From the IMG/VR virus record IMGVR_UViG_3300025853_000293, positions 1-35,522 of that record: DNA of 35,522 nt, one strand, 5' to 3'. The notes below the pieces were generated by a model, which did no database searches, had not been told where the DNA came from, and was given only the letters and a program-made list of their open reading frames with translations. A program made the translations under genes and the position numbers. Origin of the DNA: a virus. Shown here piece by piece: positions 19,970-26,561 of the stretch. Position 1 is the first letter of the stretch. Every line of letters starts with the position of its first letter.

Positions 19970-20129
19970 AACACAAAAAGCTGCCTTTCTGGATTACCTT
20001 TACGATCTTTATGATCGTAATTCTGAGGCTCCTGGGCTAAAGGGAACATACAGCGGCCTCTGGGAACGTTTTCAAAATGACACCGCTCAAATCATGCGAG
20101 CGGGCTTTATTTCAACAGGCAATCTTTAA
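19935..20129 (+). CDS. Small cyanophage-type hypothetical protein
   Basis: A 64-residue protein from the ATG at 19935; in-frame alternatives at 19890 or a TTG at 19833 would overlap the previous gene heavily. KPWQIETQKAAFLDYLYDLY followed by PGLKGTYSGLWERF resembles small conserved cyanophage proteins with 'YLYxLxxR ... LxGTYTGLW'. Function unknown. The stop TAA overlaps the ATG of the kinase gene (TAATG). Confidence 0.55.
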   Translation: MLCEELKPWQIETQKAAFLDYLYDLYDRNSEAPGLKGTYSGLWERFQNDTAQIMRAGFISTGNL

Positions 20130-20665
20130 TGCAAAAAATTATTGGTATCTACAGCCCCGCTCCTCAGTCCGGCAAATCAACCGTTGCCGAATTTCTGGAA
20201 CAAAAGGGCTATGTAATTGTTCCCTTTGCCGAAACCTTGAAAGAAATGCTCGTCCCAATGCTTGAAGCATTAGGATACGACAAATTCGGCGCTAATTATC
20301 TAACTCATGAAGCCAAGGAGATTATTGTTGGCGATGCCGGAGTAAGTGTTCGGCATATGCTGCAAACGCTTGGCACCGAATGGGGGCGCTCATGCATCCA
20401 TCCAGAAATCTGGCTGAGATGCTGGCGCAAAAAGATGGCAAAATACGATGCCGTTGTAGCAGACGACGTTCGTTTTTTAAATGAAGCGAAACTCGTCAAG
20501 CTACTTGGCGGAGAGGTGTGGCGAATTGATCGCTTCGATAGCGCTAATCCATCGTCTCATTCAAGCGAAGGTTCGCTTGATGACTACAAGCAATTCGATC
20601 GTTTAATTAAAAACGACGGGACTGTTGACGACTTGATCTGTAAACTCCGGGAAATACCGGTGTAA
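20129..20665 (+). CDS. Deoxynucleoside monophosphate kinase
   Basis: A 178-residue P-loop kinase. Walker A APQSGKST is at 11-18, followed by VAEFLEQKGYVIVPFAETLK, the substrate-side region HMLQTLGTEWGRSCIHPEIW, and VVADDVRFLNEA with the Asp-Arg pair of phage dNMP kinases. It converts dNMPs to dNDPs for phage DNA synthesis and would act on the dTMP made by ThyX. Length fits the phage T5-like family. It overlaps the upstream stop by one base, and the next gene starts three bases after its stop. Confidence 0.87.
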   Translation: MQKIIGIYSPAPQSGKSTVAEFLEQKGYVIVPFAETLKEMLVPMLEALGYDKFGANYLTHEAKEIIVGDAGVSVRHMLQTLGTEWGRSCIHPEIWLRCWRKKMAKYDAVVADDVRFLNEAKLVKLLGGEVWRIDRFDSANPSSHSSEGSLDDYKQFDRLIKNDGTVDDLICKLREIPV

Positions 20666-20667
20666 AG

Positions 20668-20973
20668 ATGGCAAGTTTGCGTTACCACGCTGGCCGGATG
20701 GTGCTTTATGAAGCCTCCTCCGGCTGGCGGGTGCGCATCAAGGCCAAAACAGGGAAGATCGACCTACCACTGGAGAATTGCGATCTTGAGCTTGCGATCG
20801 TTGAAGCAGAGCAGCTTTACGCAGATGCGAGAGCAATAGACAACAGCCATCCATACTGCTATCAATGTATCCACTGGAGGCCTTCTGCGGCAAAATGTGA
20901 TTTAGGTTTTCCTGAGGGGAGAGCATCAGGTGGAAGATTCGCAAGAGACTGCAGTGCCTACAGGGGCCATTGA
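20668..20973 (+). CDS. Cys-rich protein sharing the CDLG-PEG domain
   Basis: A 101-residue protein. The N-terminal half is a beta-rich unit (MVLYEASSGWRVRIKAKTGK, with a helix LAIVEAEQLYADARA). The C-terminal part CYQCIHWRPSAAKCDLGFPE followed by ARDCSAY repeats the Cys motif of the 19303 protein. It probably binds zinc. The next gene begins within its last 44 bases. No function is known. Confidence 0.65.
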   Translation: MASLRYHAGRMVLYEASSGWRVRIKAKTGKIDLPLENCDLELAIVEAEQLYADARAIDNSHPYCYQCIHWRPSAAKCDLGFPEGRASGGRFARDCSAYRGH

Positions 20974-21133
20974 TTGCGGCGAAGGGTTTTACATTGAAAT
21001 GGGAACAGAGCCAGGTATTGGCGAAGTCCGATATAGGTCATGCTCGCCAGGCGGTGCTATCTGCCGGTATTCCAATGATCTATGGCAAGCGCAAATTTAT
21101 ATTGAGCATCTGAAGGGCAACCAACCCCAGTAA
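20930..21133 (+). CDS. Small hypothetical protein
   Basis: A 67-residue protein with a GTG start (GAGGGG about 12 bases upstream), ending at the convergence point with the late operon. It contains GFYIEMGTEPGIGEVRYRSC and a C-terminal helix LWQAQIYIEHLKG. No family is recognised. The last 77 bases overlap the antisense HNH gene; the two transcripts would collide here and no terminator is obvious. Confidence 0.5.
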   Translation: MEDSQETAVPTGAIDCGEGFYIEMGTEPGIGEVRYRSCSPGGAICRYSNDLWQAQIYIEHLKGNQPQ

Positions 21134-21422
21134 TCCACTCATAAACCTGCTGCGCTCGATGCCAGCACCAAGAGTCCTGAGCAATCCACCAGGCCCACAG
21201 GGAAGAATGACCTTTCGAGGCATTGCACAGCAAGCATGCTGGAACGCAATTCTGGGGGACGGTGAGCCCGCCTCTTGCCTTTGGTTTTACGTGATCAATT
21301 GTTGTGGCATGACGGCCGCAATAAGCGCAGCGGTCATGCCATGCGTTAAAAATTGACGCCCTAAAGCGTCTTTTTGCAACTTTTTTGGTTACCAGATCGA
21401 CTCCATCAATCTGGTGCCTCAT
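21057..21422 (-). CDS. HNH endonuclease (homing-type), second copy
   Basis: A 121-residue HNH nuclease: DRCAYCGRHATTIDHVKPKA with RGG, then CLLCNASKGH, matching the Cys-DH-N-Cys core. A Trp-rich C terminus (WAWWIAQDSWCWHRAQQVYE) parallels the 11000 gene, so the two are paralogues. It lies 28 bases after the Dcd gene at the end of the leftward late operon and overlaps the last rightward gene by 77 bases. Position at an operon boundary suits a mobile homing endonuclease. The longer N terminus (MRHQIDGVDLVTKKVAKRRF) is extra relative to the first copy. Confidence 0.85.
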   Translation of the reverse strand: MRHQIDGVDLVTKKVAKRRFRASIFNAWHDRCAYCGRHATTIDHVKPKARGGLTVPQNCVPACLLCNASKGHSSLWAWWIAQDSWCWHRAQQVYEWITGVGCPSDAQYKFALAIDHWNTGR

Positions 21423-21450
21423 GTTCGCAACCCAGTTTCTACAAGGGTAG

Positions 21451-21975
21451 CTAAAGCGACCCTTCCCAGCTTGGCATCACCCTTGGTTGATTGTTGTAGT
21501 GACCCACTTCTGCGTAGCTAATACTGGGGATCCCAGCGGTTATTACGAAAACCATCTGACCAATTTTGAGACCTGGATATAAAGGCAAAGAATGAAATCG
21601 CCTTGCATTTACTAACTCCAAAGTCAGTTTACTTCCGCTCCAGAGAGGATCAGCGAAGCCAGCATGACTGTGCTCGTAACCTTCCCTTGCCCGGCTTGAC
21701 TTAAGGCAAAAAACTCCGCACACGTCATTGGGCATGTTGAATATTTCTTGAGTCTCTGCAAGCAAAAACTCTCCGGGCGCAAGCCAGTAGGGATTTTCGG
21801 GGGTGCAGTGCTCGATCGACTGTTCTTGAAGTTCCGAGGTGTGCTCCACTTCAACCATCAGGGTTCCGCCAAGCCTGAGATCCAAAGAAGCTGGATTCAA
21901 AAGCTCTGGATCCCAGTTTTCGACCATGCGATCTTCGCTGATCAACCTGCGGATCTCTTTATCGTGAAGAATCAT
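21451..21975 (-). CDS. dcd: dCTP deaminase (Dcd-like)
   Basis: A 174-residue dCTP deaminase/dUTPase-superfamily protein. Conserved blocks are LNPASLDLRLGG at 26-37, LAPGEFLLAETQE at 65-77, KSSRAREG at 92-99 (Ser and Arg of the active site), FADPLWSGSKLTLELVN at 107-123 with E120 as the likely catalytic Glu, and YPGLKIGQMVF at 133-143. It would deaminate dCTP to dUTP, feeding dUMP to ThyX. It is the penultimate gene of the late operon, six bases after the endolysin stop, a curious place for a nucleotide enzyme. A dUTPase activity cannot be excluded. Confidence 0.9.
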   Translation of the reverse strand: MILHDKEIRRLISEDRMVENWDPELLNPASLDLRLGGTLMVEVEHTSELQEQSIEHCTPENPYWLAPGEFLLAETQEIFNMPNDVCGVFCLKSSRAREGYEHSHAGFADPLWSGSKLTLELVNARRFHSLPLYPGLKIGQMVFVITAGIPSISYAEVGHYNNQPRVMPSWEGSL

Positions 21976-21981
21976 CCAGAA

Positions 21982-23067
21982 TTAGTAATCCCATTGGATC
22001 CTAGGACGACCTTCTCTGATTCCGGTATGAATGAAACCTTTTGGTGCGCCCTTGCCGGTGCTGTAAGGCCATTCCTTTAGGCACCAGTCTTGCAGCCTGT
22101 AAATATCAACGCCTTCAATGAACCAGTCGACAGCGCCGATACCAGGTCCACTAAAAAGGTGTTCTGAAGAGCTTGCGCCATTCACCATTTGGTTGATATG
22201 AGGGTTCCTGTAACCGCTGGTAATAATTACAGGCTTGCCGCCAAAAACATTTCTTGCCCTTTCAAGAAAGGCCGCCAGCTCACCAGCCGTGTCGATTTGA
22301 TACTGGTGATCGAATCTGCGTTCTTCCCTGTCAAGGGCAAACTCACCCAGTCTGATATGAGGAGTAAGGCGAACCGCAAAGGGAGATCTTGGAGTCACCT
22401 TTGATGGTTGCTGTTCAGATTCAAAGGTTTCATTGACACCACTGAGCCATAAAGCGCCTTCTGCCTTTCTTCTGCGAAGCAAACCAGCCTCAACATGAGT
22501 TCCTGGATTTCTATAAAGCTCAAATGCAGCTGGCACTTCTAGCCATTTTTTATTTTTTAAACAACTTGTAATTGTTTCAAAGTTGTTTGCGCCGTAAAAG
22601 CCAGAGCCAAGATTGTATGCAAATGAAATAAGGGCAGACATTTGCTCATCGCTCATCTGCTGCCAATACGGAACCTCTTTGCTTAATTTTGCAACGATTC
22701 TGTCTACCTCAAGCCTGAGAAGCATGTCTGCTTCAATTACGTTTACCTTGTCACCTCTTTTTACGGGGCTGCCTGGCGCGTATCTTGTGGTGCCATATCC
22801 AATTGTCCATGGCTCTGCCTTGGTCAAGGGATCTGGATACGCAGAAAGATGGCAGCCTTCAAATTCTTTTATTAGCTGTATTCCTGAAGAGTAATCGCAT
22901 TGCTTGCCGGACTGGCTCCAGGTGTTAAACCAATCAGCGGTCCGAACAAGAATATCTGGCGAAGCCTTTTCGATCAGCTCTTCAAGCTCCGAAACTGCGG
23001 CAGACTGATGAGGTAGCGCTTTGTAATACTTAAAAAGATCAATTAGGCGGATCCTGTTTGGTTTCAT
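21982..23067 (-). CDS. Two-domain endolysin: GH24 lysozyme plus M15-type peptidase
   Basis: A 361-residue lysis enzyme from the ATG at 23067 (one at 23082 adds five residues). Residues 61-206 are a T4/RrrD-type lysozyme: LIKEFEGCHLSAYPDPLTKA and WTIGYGTT hold the E70, D79 and T88 triad. Residues 237-361 resemble Peptidase_M15_3: LGEFALDREERRF, IITSGYRNP, SSEHLFSGPGIGAVDWF (H303, D314) and GFIHTG (H347), the zinc ligands of a D,D-carboxypeptidase-like fold. The first sixty residues are helical and unassigned. It would cut both glycan and peptide bonds of peptidoglycan. No signal peptide, so it needs a holin. Confidence 0.9.
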   Translation of the reverse strand: MKPNRIRLIDLFKYYKALPHQSAAVSELEELIEKASPDILVRTADWFNTWSQSGKQCDYSSGIQLIKEFEGCHLSAYPDPLTKAEPWTIGYGTTRYAPGSPVKRGDKVNVIEADMLLRLEVDRIVAKLSKEVPYWQQMSDEQMSALISFAYNLGSGFYGANNFETITSCLKNKKWLEVPAAFELYRNPGTHVEAGLLRRRKAEGALWLSGVNETFESEQQPSKVTPRSPFAVRLTPHIRLGEFALDREERRFDHQYQIDTAGELAAFLERARNVFGGKPVIITSGYRNPHINQMVNGASSSEHLFSGPGIGAVDWFIEGVDIYRLQDWCLKEWPYSTGKGAPKGFIHTGIREGRPRIQWDY

Positions 23068-23155
23068 TTTTCCAGGGTGCATGAATACTCATCGCGCCAC
23101 CAAGCAGCCGACTTTTACCTGTTTGTAGATCATCGTTCACTGGTTCGTGATCCAC
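23039..23155 (-). CDS. Possible micro-gene upstream of the endolysin
   Basis: An open frame continues leftward from before 23227 into the endolysin start and ends at 23039. From a GTG at 23155 it gives 38 residues (MDHEPVNDDLQTGKSRLLGG and on). The reading upstream (AIDAWLADQPLAPKPF) looks protein-like but has no standard start codon. It may be a genuine small gene with an unusual start or an inert spacer. Confidence 0.2.
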   Translation of the reverse strand: MDHEPVNDDLQTGKSRLLGGAMSIHAPWKNETKQDPPN

Positions 23156-23226
23156 AAAGGGTTTTGGTGCTAACGGCTGATCCGCTAGCCACGCATCTAT
23201 GGCACTGTCTATGCGTGGCCTTATCG

Positions 23227-23364
23227 TCAGCGCTTTGGGAAGACGACCTTCAGTGCTTTAAGGATGAGTTGGACCCAGCTGTTTTCTTTGATGGGAAGCA
23301 GGGTGATGATTTCGCTGCCTGCAGCCACCAGAATTGCCAGAACAGTTGCTGTGGTGGGGTCCAT
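23227..23364 (-). CDS. Small hydrophobic protein in the lysis cassette
   Basis: A 45-residue protein, MDPTTATVLAILVAAGSEII followed by TLLPIKENSWVQLILKALKV. Two hydrophobic stretches separated by a Lys/Glu/Asn turn suit a small membrane or membrane-associated protein; similar proteins starting with 'MDPTTA' occur near cyanophage lysins as I recall. It starts two bases after the stop of the 83-residue gene. It could be a holin or antiholin partner. Confidence 0.6.
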   Translation of the reverse strand: MDPTTATVLAILVAAGSEIITLLPIKENSWVQLILKALKVVFPKR

Positions 23365-23366
23365 TG

Positions 23367-23618
23367 CTAGAAGGAGTTTGGGCGTGCCTCCAGCTTAGAT
23401 ACTCTTTGCTCTACGGTCGAGAGCCTTGTAAATGTTTCTTTTCTGTCTTCTTTTATATCAGAATGCAACACTTCAAGTTGGCTTGCAATATGTTCAACGG
23501 CGCTAGTGAGCCTTATGACTGCATCCCTGGCTTCTTCGTTTCGTCTGCCAGATGTTGCAGCAGTCATTGCTGCAACTGAGATTGATGCTCCGGCCACTGC
23601 CGCAATGATTTCAATCAT
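23367..23618 (-). CDS. Holin candidate: one membrane span plus coiled coil
   Basis: An 83-residue protein. Residues 2-23 (IEIIAAVAGASISVAAMTAA) form one membrane span; residues 25-80 are a charged coiled coil (AVIRLTSAVEHIASQLEVLH; TRLSTVEQRVSKLEA). This single-span plus soluble coiled-coil layout is common in cyanophage holin-like or lysis-accessory proteins. It sits 300 bases upstream of the endolysin in the same direction. The alternative is a spanin-like or tail-lysis linker. Confidence 0.6.
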   Translation of the reverse strand: MIEIIAAVAGASISVAAMTAATSGRRNEEARDAVIRLTSAVEHIASQLEVLHSDIKEDRKETFTRLSTVEQRVSKLEARPNSF

Positions 23619-23642
23619 GGCCGCAATGGCTTCAACTACATC

Positions 23643-23777
23643 TTAACGACCCTGCCCGCGACGCAATTTACGTGTTCCTCTTCGGCGACTGCGTTTGCTG
23701 TTGCCTTGGCGGGTGCGCTTGGGTTTTCCTGATTGGTGTTCGACTCGACCCAGGGCGGTTTTTGATTTAACGGCCAC
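23643..23777 (-). CDS. Small highly basic protein, cyanophage-conserved
   Basis: A 44-residue protein with a GTG start overlapping the previous stop by one base (TAGTG). MAVKSKTALGRVEHQSGKPK followed by an Arg/Lys/Gly tail is, as I recall, one of the most recurrent small proteins in marine cyanophages ('MAVKSKTxLGRVEHRPGKPK'). It may bind nucleic acid; function is not established. It supports the cyanophage assignment of the window. Confidence 0.75.
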   Translation of the reverse strand: MAVKSKTALGRVEHQSGKPKRTRQGNSKRSRRRGTRKLRRGQGR

Positions 23778-23866
23778 TACAGATCATCGGGGGGATTGAC
23801 TGCGACTAGAGCATAGGCCAGGAATAAGCCGGCTAGCCATGCAGAGAGTAGAAGTAGCCAAGACAT
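23777..23866 (-). CDS. Micro-protein with one membrane span
   Basis: A 29-residue protein, MSWLLLLSAWLAGLFLAYAL then VAVNPPDDL. Residues 2-23 are one hydrophobic helix, with a short polar C terminus. Its stop codon shares one base with the next start. It could be an additional holin-type or pinholin-like peptide. About 108 bases lie between it and the tail-fibre stop, containing an imperfect inverted repeat GTCCgGTAGC (23876-23885) / GCTACGGAC (23923-23931). Confidence 0.5.
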   Translation of the reverse strand: MSWLLLLSAWLAGLFLAYALVAVNPPDDL

Positions 23867-23974
23867 AAAAGGGGTGTCCGGTAGCTGGTCCTCACGCGGT
23901 GCCAGCCTTGCCGCAGCCGGACGCTACGGACGCTTGCGATCTCTCGGGAAAGATTGCTCGCGCATACTAGCGGA

Positions 23975-25924
23975 TTATGTGGCGGTGATGACTTGAAGAG
24001 TTGCGTCAGGGAGGCGGTCCGGGAAGTAGGTGAGGCGGGCGATGTGGCCTCCCATTCTGGTTAAAAATCCGCCGCTATTAACATTGCCGATAAGTAGCTG
24101 GTTTACAGTTGAGAGTGGATTTACAGTGCTTGTATCAATCCCTATTAAAGTTCCAGAATCGACCAAAGCGCAATCATTGGCGACCCAAGTTAAAGAAAAC
24201 TCCTTAATTTCACCATTCCACGCCGAAGGGCTGGTTATATCTATACCGTCAGTAGCTGTAGTGATTCTTACTCCTGAATTAACGCGACGGGATGCTGCGC
24301 GAAAATTAGCACCTGAGTTGTCAACAGAAAATATCGGAGCCTGACCGCCAGAGGCGGGCGATTGTAAATCAGCTTTACAATAAAAGCTGCCATTATTCTG
24401 TACAAACCAACTACTAAAATTAGTCCCAGTAATACTCGCCGTATCCGCCGACCGTGTTAGTGCTGTGCCGCTGGTTGGGATATAGGAGGTTGGGAAGGAG
24501 CCTTCTTCTAGTTGGGCTCCCCAAATGGTGAGCACATCGCCAACGCCGCTTGCATCAGGCAACCCATAAGTAGTTACTTTATTTTTGTTTAAAGCAACTG
24601 TTGCTTCAGTAACTAGAGAACCAGAGTTAACAATAATTGTTGCAGATAATCTGTACCATCCATTTGGGTACTCCTCCACCGTTCCGACAAAACTTGAAGC
24701 TCCCTGCTGTATTGTTGCCGTGCTCGGTTGTTTTGTGGCTGCATCAAACAGCAGTAGTGCCCCAAGGTTGGACCCATAAATTAAAACAGAGGAAGATATT
24801 TCAAATTTAGTCCAAACTGAAAATGTGTAGGTTCCAGCCGGTAATTGGGTTCCAGGTTTTCCGTTATATGGATAGTTTGCACTATTGCCAGTCGTTTCAA
24901 ATTCTGCGGCGTTAAAAGATCCATCAGGACTTAGCTGAGTACTTACGTTATTAGTGATATTGGAAAGAAGCCATCCCGAAAAATCATTACTAGTTTTTAG
25001 ATTATTAGTCCTACTCTCCTCCACCAACAACCCAAGGCTCTCACCCGTCGTTGGGTTGTGATCGAAGCGTGGTGCTGCGGATGGGACGGTGGTGGTTGGG
25101 ATGTAGGTTGTGGCGGTGGTGCCGATTTCTACCTGAAAACCAGAAGCATAAAATCCTTTAGTTGTATCGCCTGCATAATTAAATTGATTTAGGTTATTTA
25201 CCGTTTGAAATACAGGCCTAAGATTTGAAGAAGTAGTAGCAGTGTCAGTAAAAGAAAATCTGTACCAGTTATTGCCTAGGCTTTGAGAGTTTATTGTAGG
25301 GCTAGTCCCGCCAGAAATTGTCCCAATTTGCGCGTTGTTAACTAAATCCCAAATAAAGGTTAGGTTGTTTTGTCCAAAACTATATACGCGAACTTTTGAT
25401 CTACCAAGAGATGTATTAAGATAAATTGAGATCGTTACAACAGTGCCGTTCGGAACGCCAGCGGTAACCGCTAGGTTTACTTGAGATCCTCTAAAAAAAT
25501 GTTCGCCCGTATCAGCTGTTTCTGTAACTTTGTAGATATTTTGGATACCTGTAGGCGGATTTACATCTGTTGTATCGCTAATGCTTATAAATTGTCCGCC
25601 GCTCCACCATGAAGCTGTGAGGGTTTCGCTGTACAGAGCATAGTTTGCTTTAGCCGTCTCAATCAACCCATTACTATTGACAAATGTACCAGGGCTGAAA
25701 GTAGAGCTATTCATACTCCGCTGGTGGTCAACCAACGGTGTGCCCGTCATATAATCATTCAGATTCTTCTGTGATGCAAAGCGTAGGTCCAGGCTCGGCA
25801 CCACGCCCCTAGCATCTGAATACAGCTTGTTGTCGCCTTTGGCGGTGTTCGTGCAAACCATGGGGTTTGCAAGAACCACCTTGCCGGGGAGACCGGCAAA
25901 GTCACCTTTCCAGATAAGGCTCAT
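23975..25924 (-). CDS. Tail fibre/receptor-binding protein with repeated beta-sandwich modules
   Basis: A 649-residue structural protein. It carries two copies of a carbohydrate-binding-like module. The first ends FQVEIGTTATTYIPTTT (about 270-286) followed by FDHNPTTGESLGLLVEESRT. The second has WTKFE, NGWYRLSATI and WGAQLEEGSFPTSYIPTSGT (about 481-500) with TRSADTASITG. The C-terminal part is LamG-like (FSLTWVANDCALVDSG). The same module occurs in the gene at 34532. It probably sits at the tail tip or fibre and binds host surface glycans. Its start overlaps the upstream stop by one base. Confidence 0.8.
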   Translation of the reverse strand: MSLIWKGDFAGLPGKVVLANPMVCTNTAKGDNKLYSDARGVVPSLDLRFASQKNLNDYMTGTPLVDHQRSMNSSTFSPGTFVNSNGLIETAKANYALYSETLTASWWSGGQFISISDTTDVNPPTGIQNIYKVTETADTGEHFFRGSQVNLAVTAGVPNGTVVTISIYLNTSLGRSKVRVYSFGQNNLTFIWDLVNNAQIGTISGGTSPTINSQSLGNNWYRFSFTDTATTSSNLRPVFQTVNNLNQFNYAGDTTKGFYASGFQVEIGTTATTYIPTTTVPSAAPRFDHNPTTGESLGLLVEESRTNNLKTSNDFSGWLLSNITNNVSTQLSPDGSFNAAEFETTGNSANYPYNGKPGTQLPAGTYTFSVWTKFEISSSVLIYGSNLGALLLFDAATKQPSTATIQQGASSFVGTVEEYPNGWYRLSATIIVNSGSLVTEATVALNKNKVTTYGLPDASGVGDVLTIWGAQLEEGSFPTSYIPTSGTALTRSADTASITGTNFSSWFVQNNGSFYCKADLQSPASGGQAPIFSVDNSGANFRAASRRVNSGVRITTATDGIDITSPSAWNGEIKEFSLTWVANDCALVDSGTLIGIDTSTVNPLSTVNQLLIGNVNSGGFLTRMGGHIARLTYFPDRLPDATLQVITAT

Positions 25925-26535
25925 TACGCATCTCCATTTACGTCGGGGAAGGGGCGGTCATACTGCACGATCTCTGCAGGACGGTTGGGTTCCAGCAGGT
26001 TGCGTTGTACCAGCAGAGCTAGGGCGTCGGTGACGCGCTGGTCGTCGAGGGCGACGCGCTCGGCTGCAGTAAGCTCGTCGATCAGAGCTTTGATTTCGGC
26101 AGCATCAGCGTTTTGCTTTTCAGCTGCTTCAATTTCGGCTTCGTTATCAGGCGTGCAAGCTGCCTTGTAAGCGGCAACTGCTGCTTCGTACTCGGCAATA
26201 TCGTCCGGGGTGGGATCCGGGATTGCCATGAACTTGGCAACCGCGTCGTCGTATGCCTGCTGTTCTGCTGCAGTAGGTACGCCACCAATCGGATCAGGCA
26301 CCACGGTGGTGTCTTCTGATGCGGCCAAAATGTTGGCGTACTCGGTAGGAGTGAAGCGGGCGAAGAAACCAGCGCTGGTCACAATGCCGTAGCTGTTGGC
26401 GTCGGCGTAGCGTTTGCCGTCTTGGGTGAGGAGCCAGGTGGCGTAATCCTCGGGCGAAAGCTTGGCGCTATTGGCGGCAAAGATCAGGCCGTCGATAGTG
26501 CGGGGGTTAGTGATCGTAACGGTGAGGGTGTCCAT
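25924..26535 (-). CDS. Tail-fibre-associated hypothetical protein
   Basis: A 203-residue acidic protein. The N terminus (VTITNPRTIDGLIFAANSAK, then YATWLLTQDGKRYADANSYG) resembles tail-block cyanophage proteins; the middle is a long Ala/Glu-rich helix (AVAKFMAIPDPTPDDIAEYE; AAVAAYKAACTPDNEAEIEA), likely coiled coil. The C terminus contains LNE/PNRPAEIVQYDRPF. It may act as a fibre chaperone or connector. It lies between two large fibre genes. Confidence 0.65.
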   Translation of the reverse strand: MDTLTVTITNPRTIDGLIFAANSAKLSPEDYATWLLTQDGKRYADANSYGIVTSAGFFARFTPTEYANILAASEDTTVVPDPIGGVPTAAEQQAYDDAVAKFMAIPDPTPDDIAEYEAAVAAYKAACTPDNEAEIEAAEKQNADAAEIKALIDELTAAERVALDDQRVTDALALLVQRNLLEPNRPAEIVQYDRPFPDVNGDA

Positions 26536-26561
26536 GGTTTAGAGCTTCAGAAATGAAAAGA

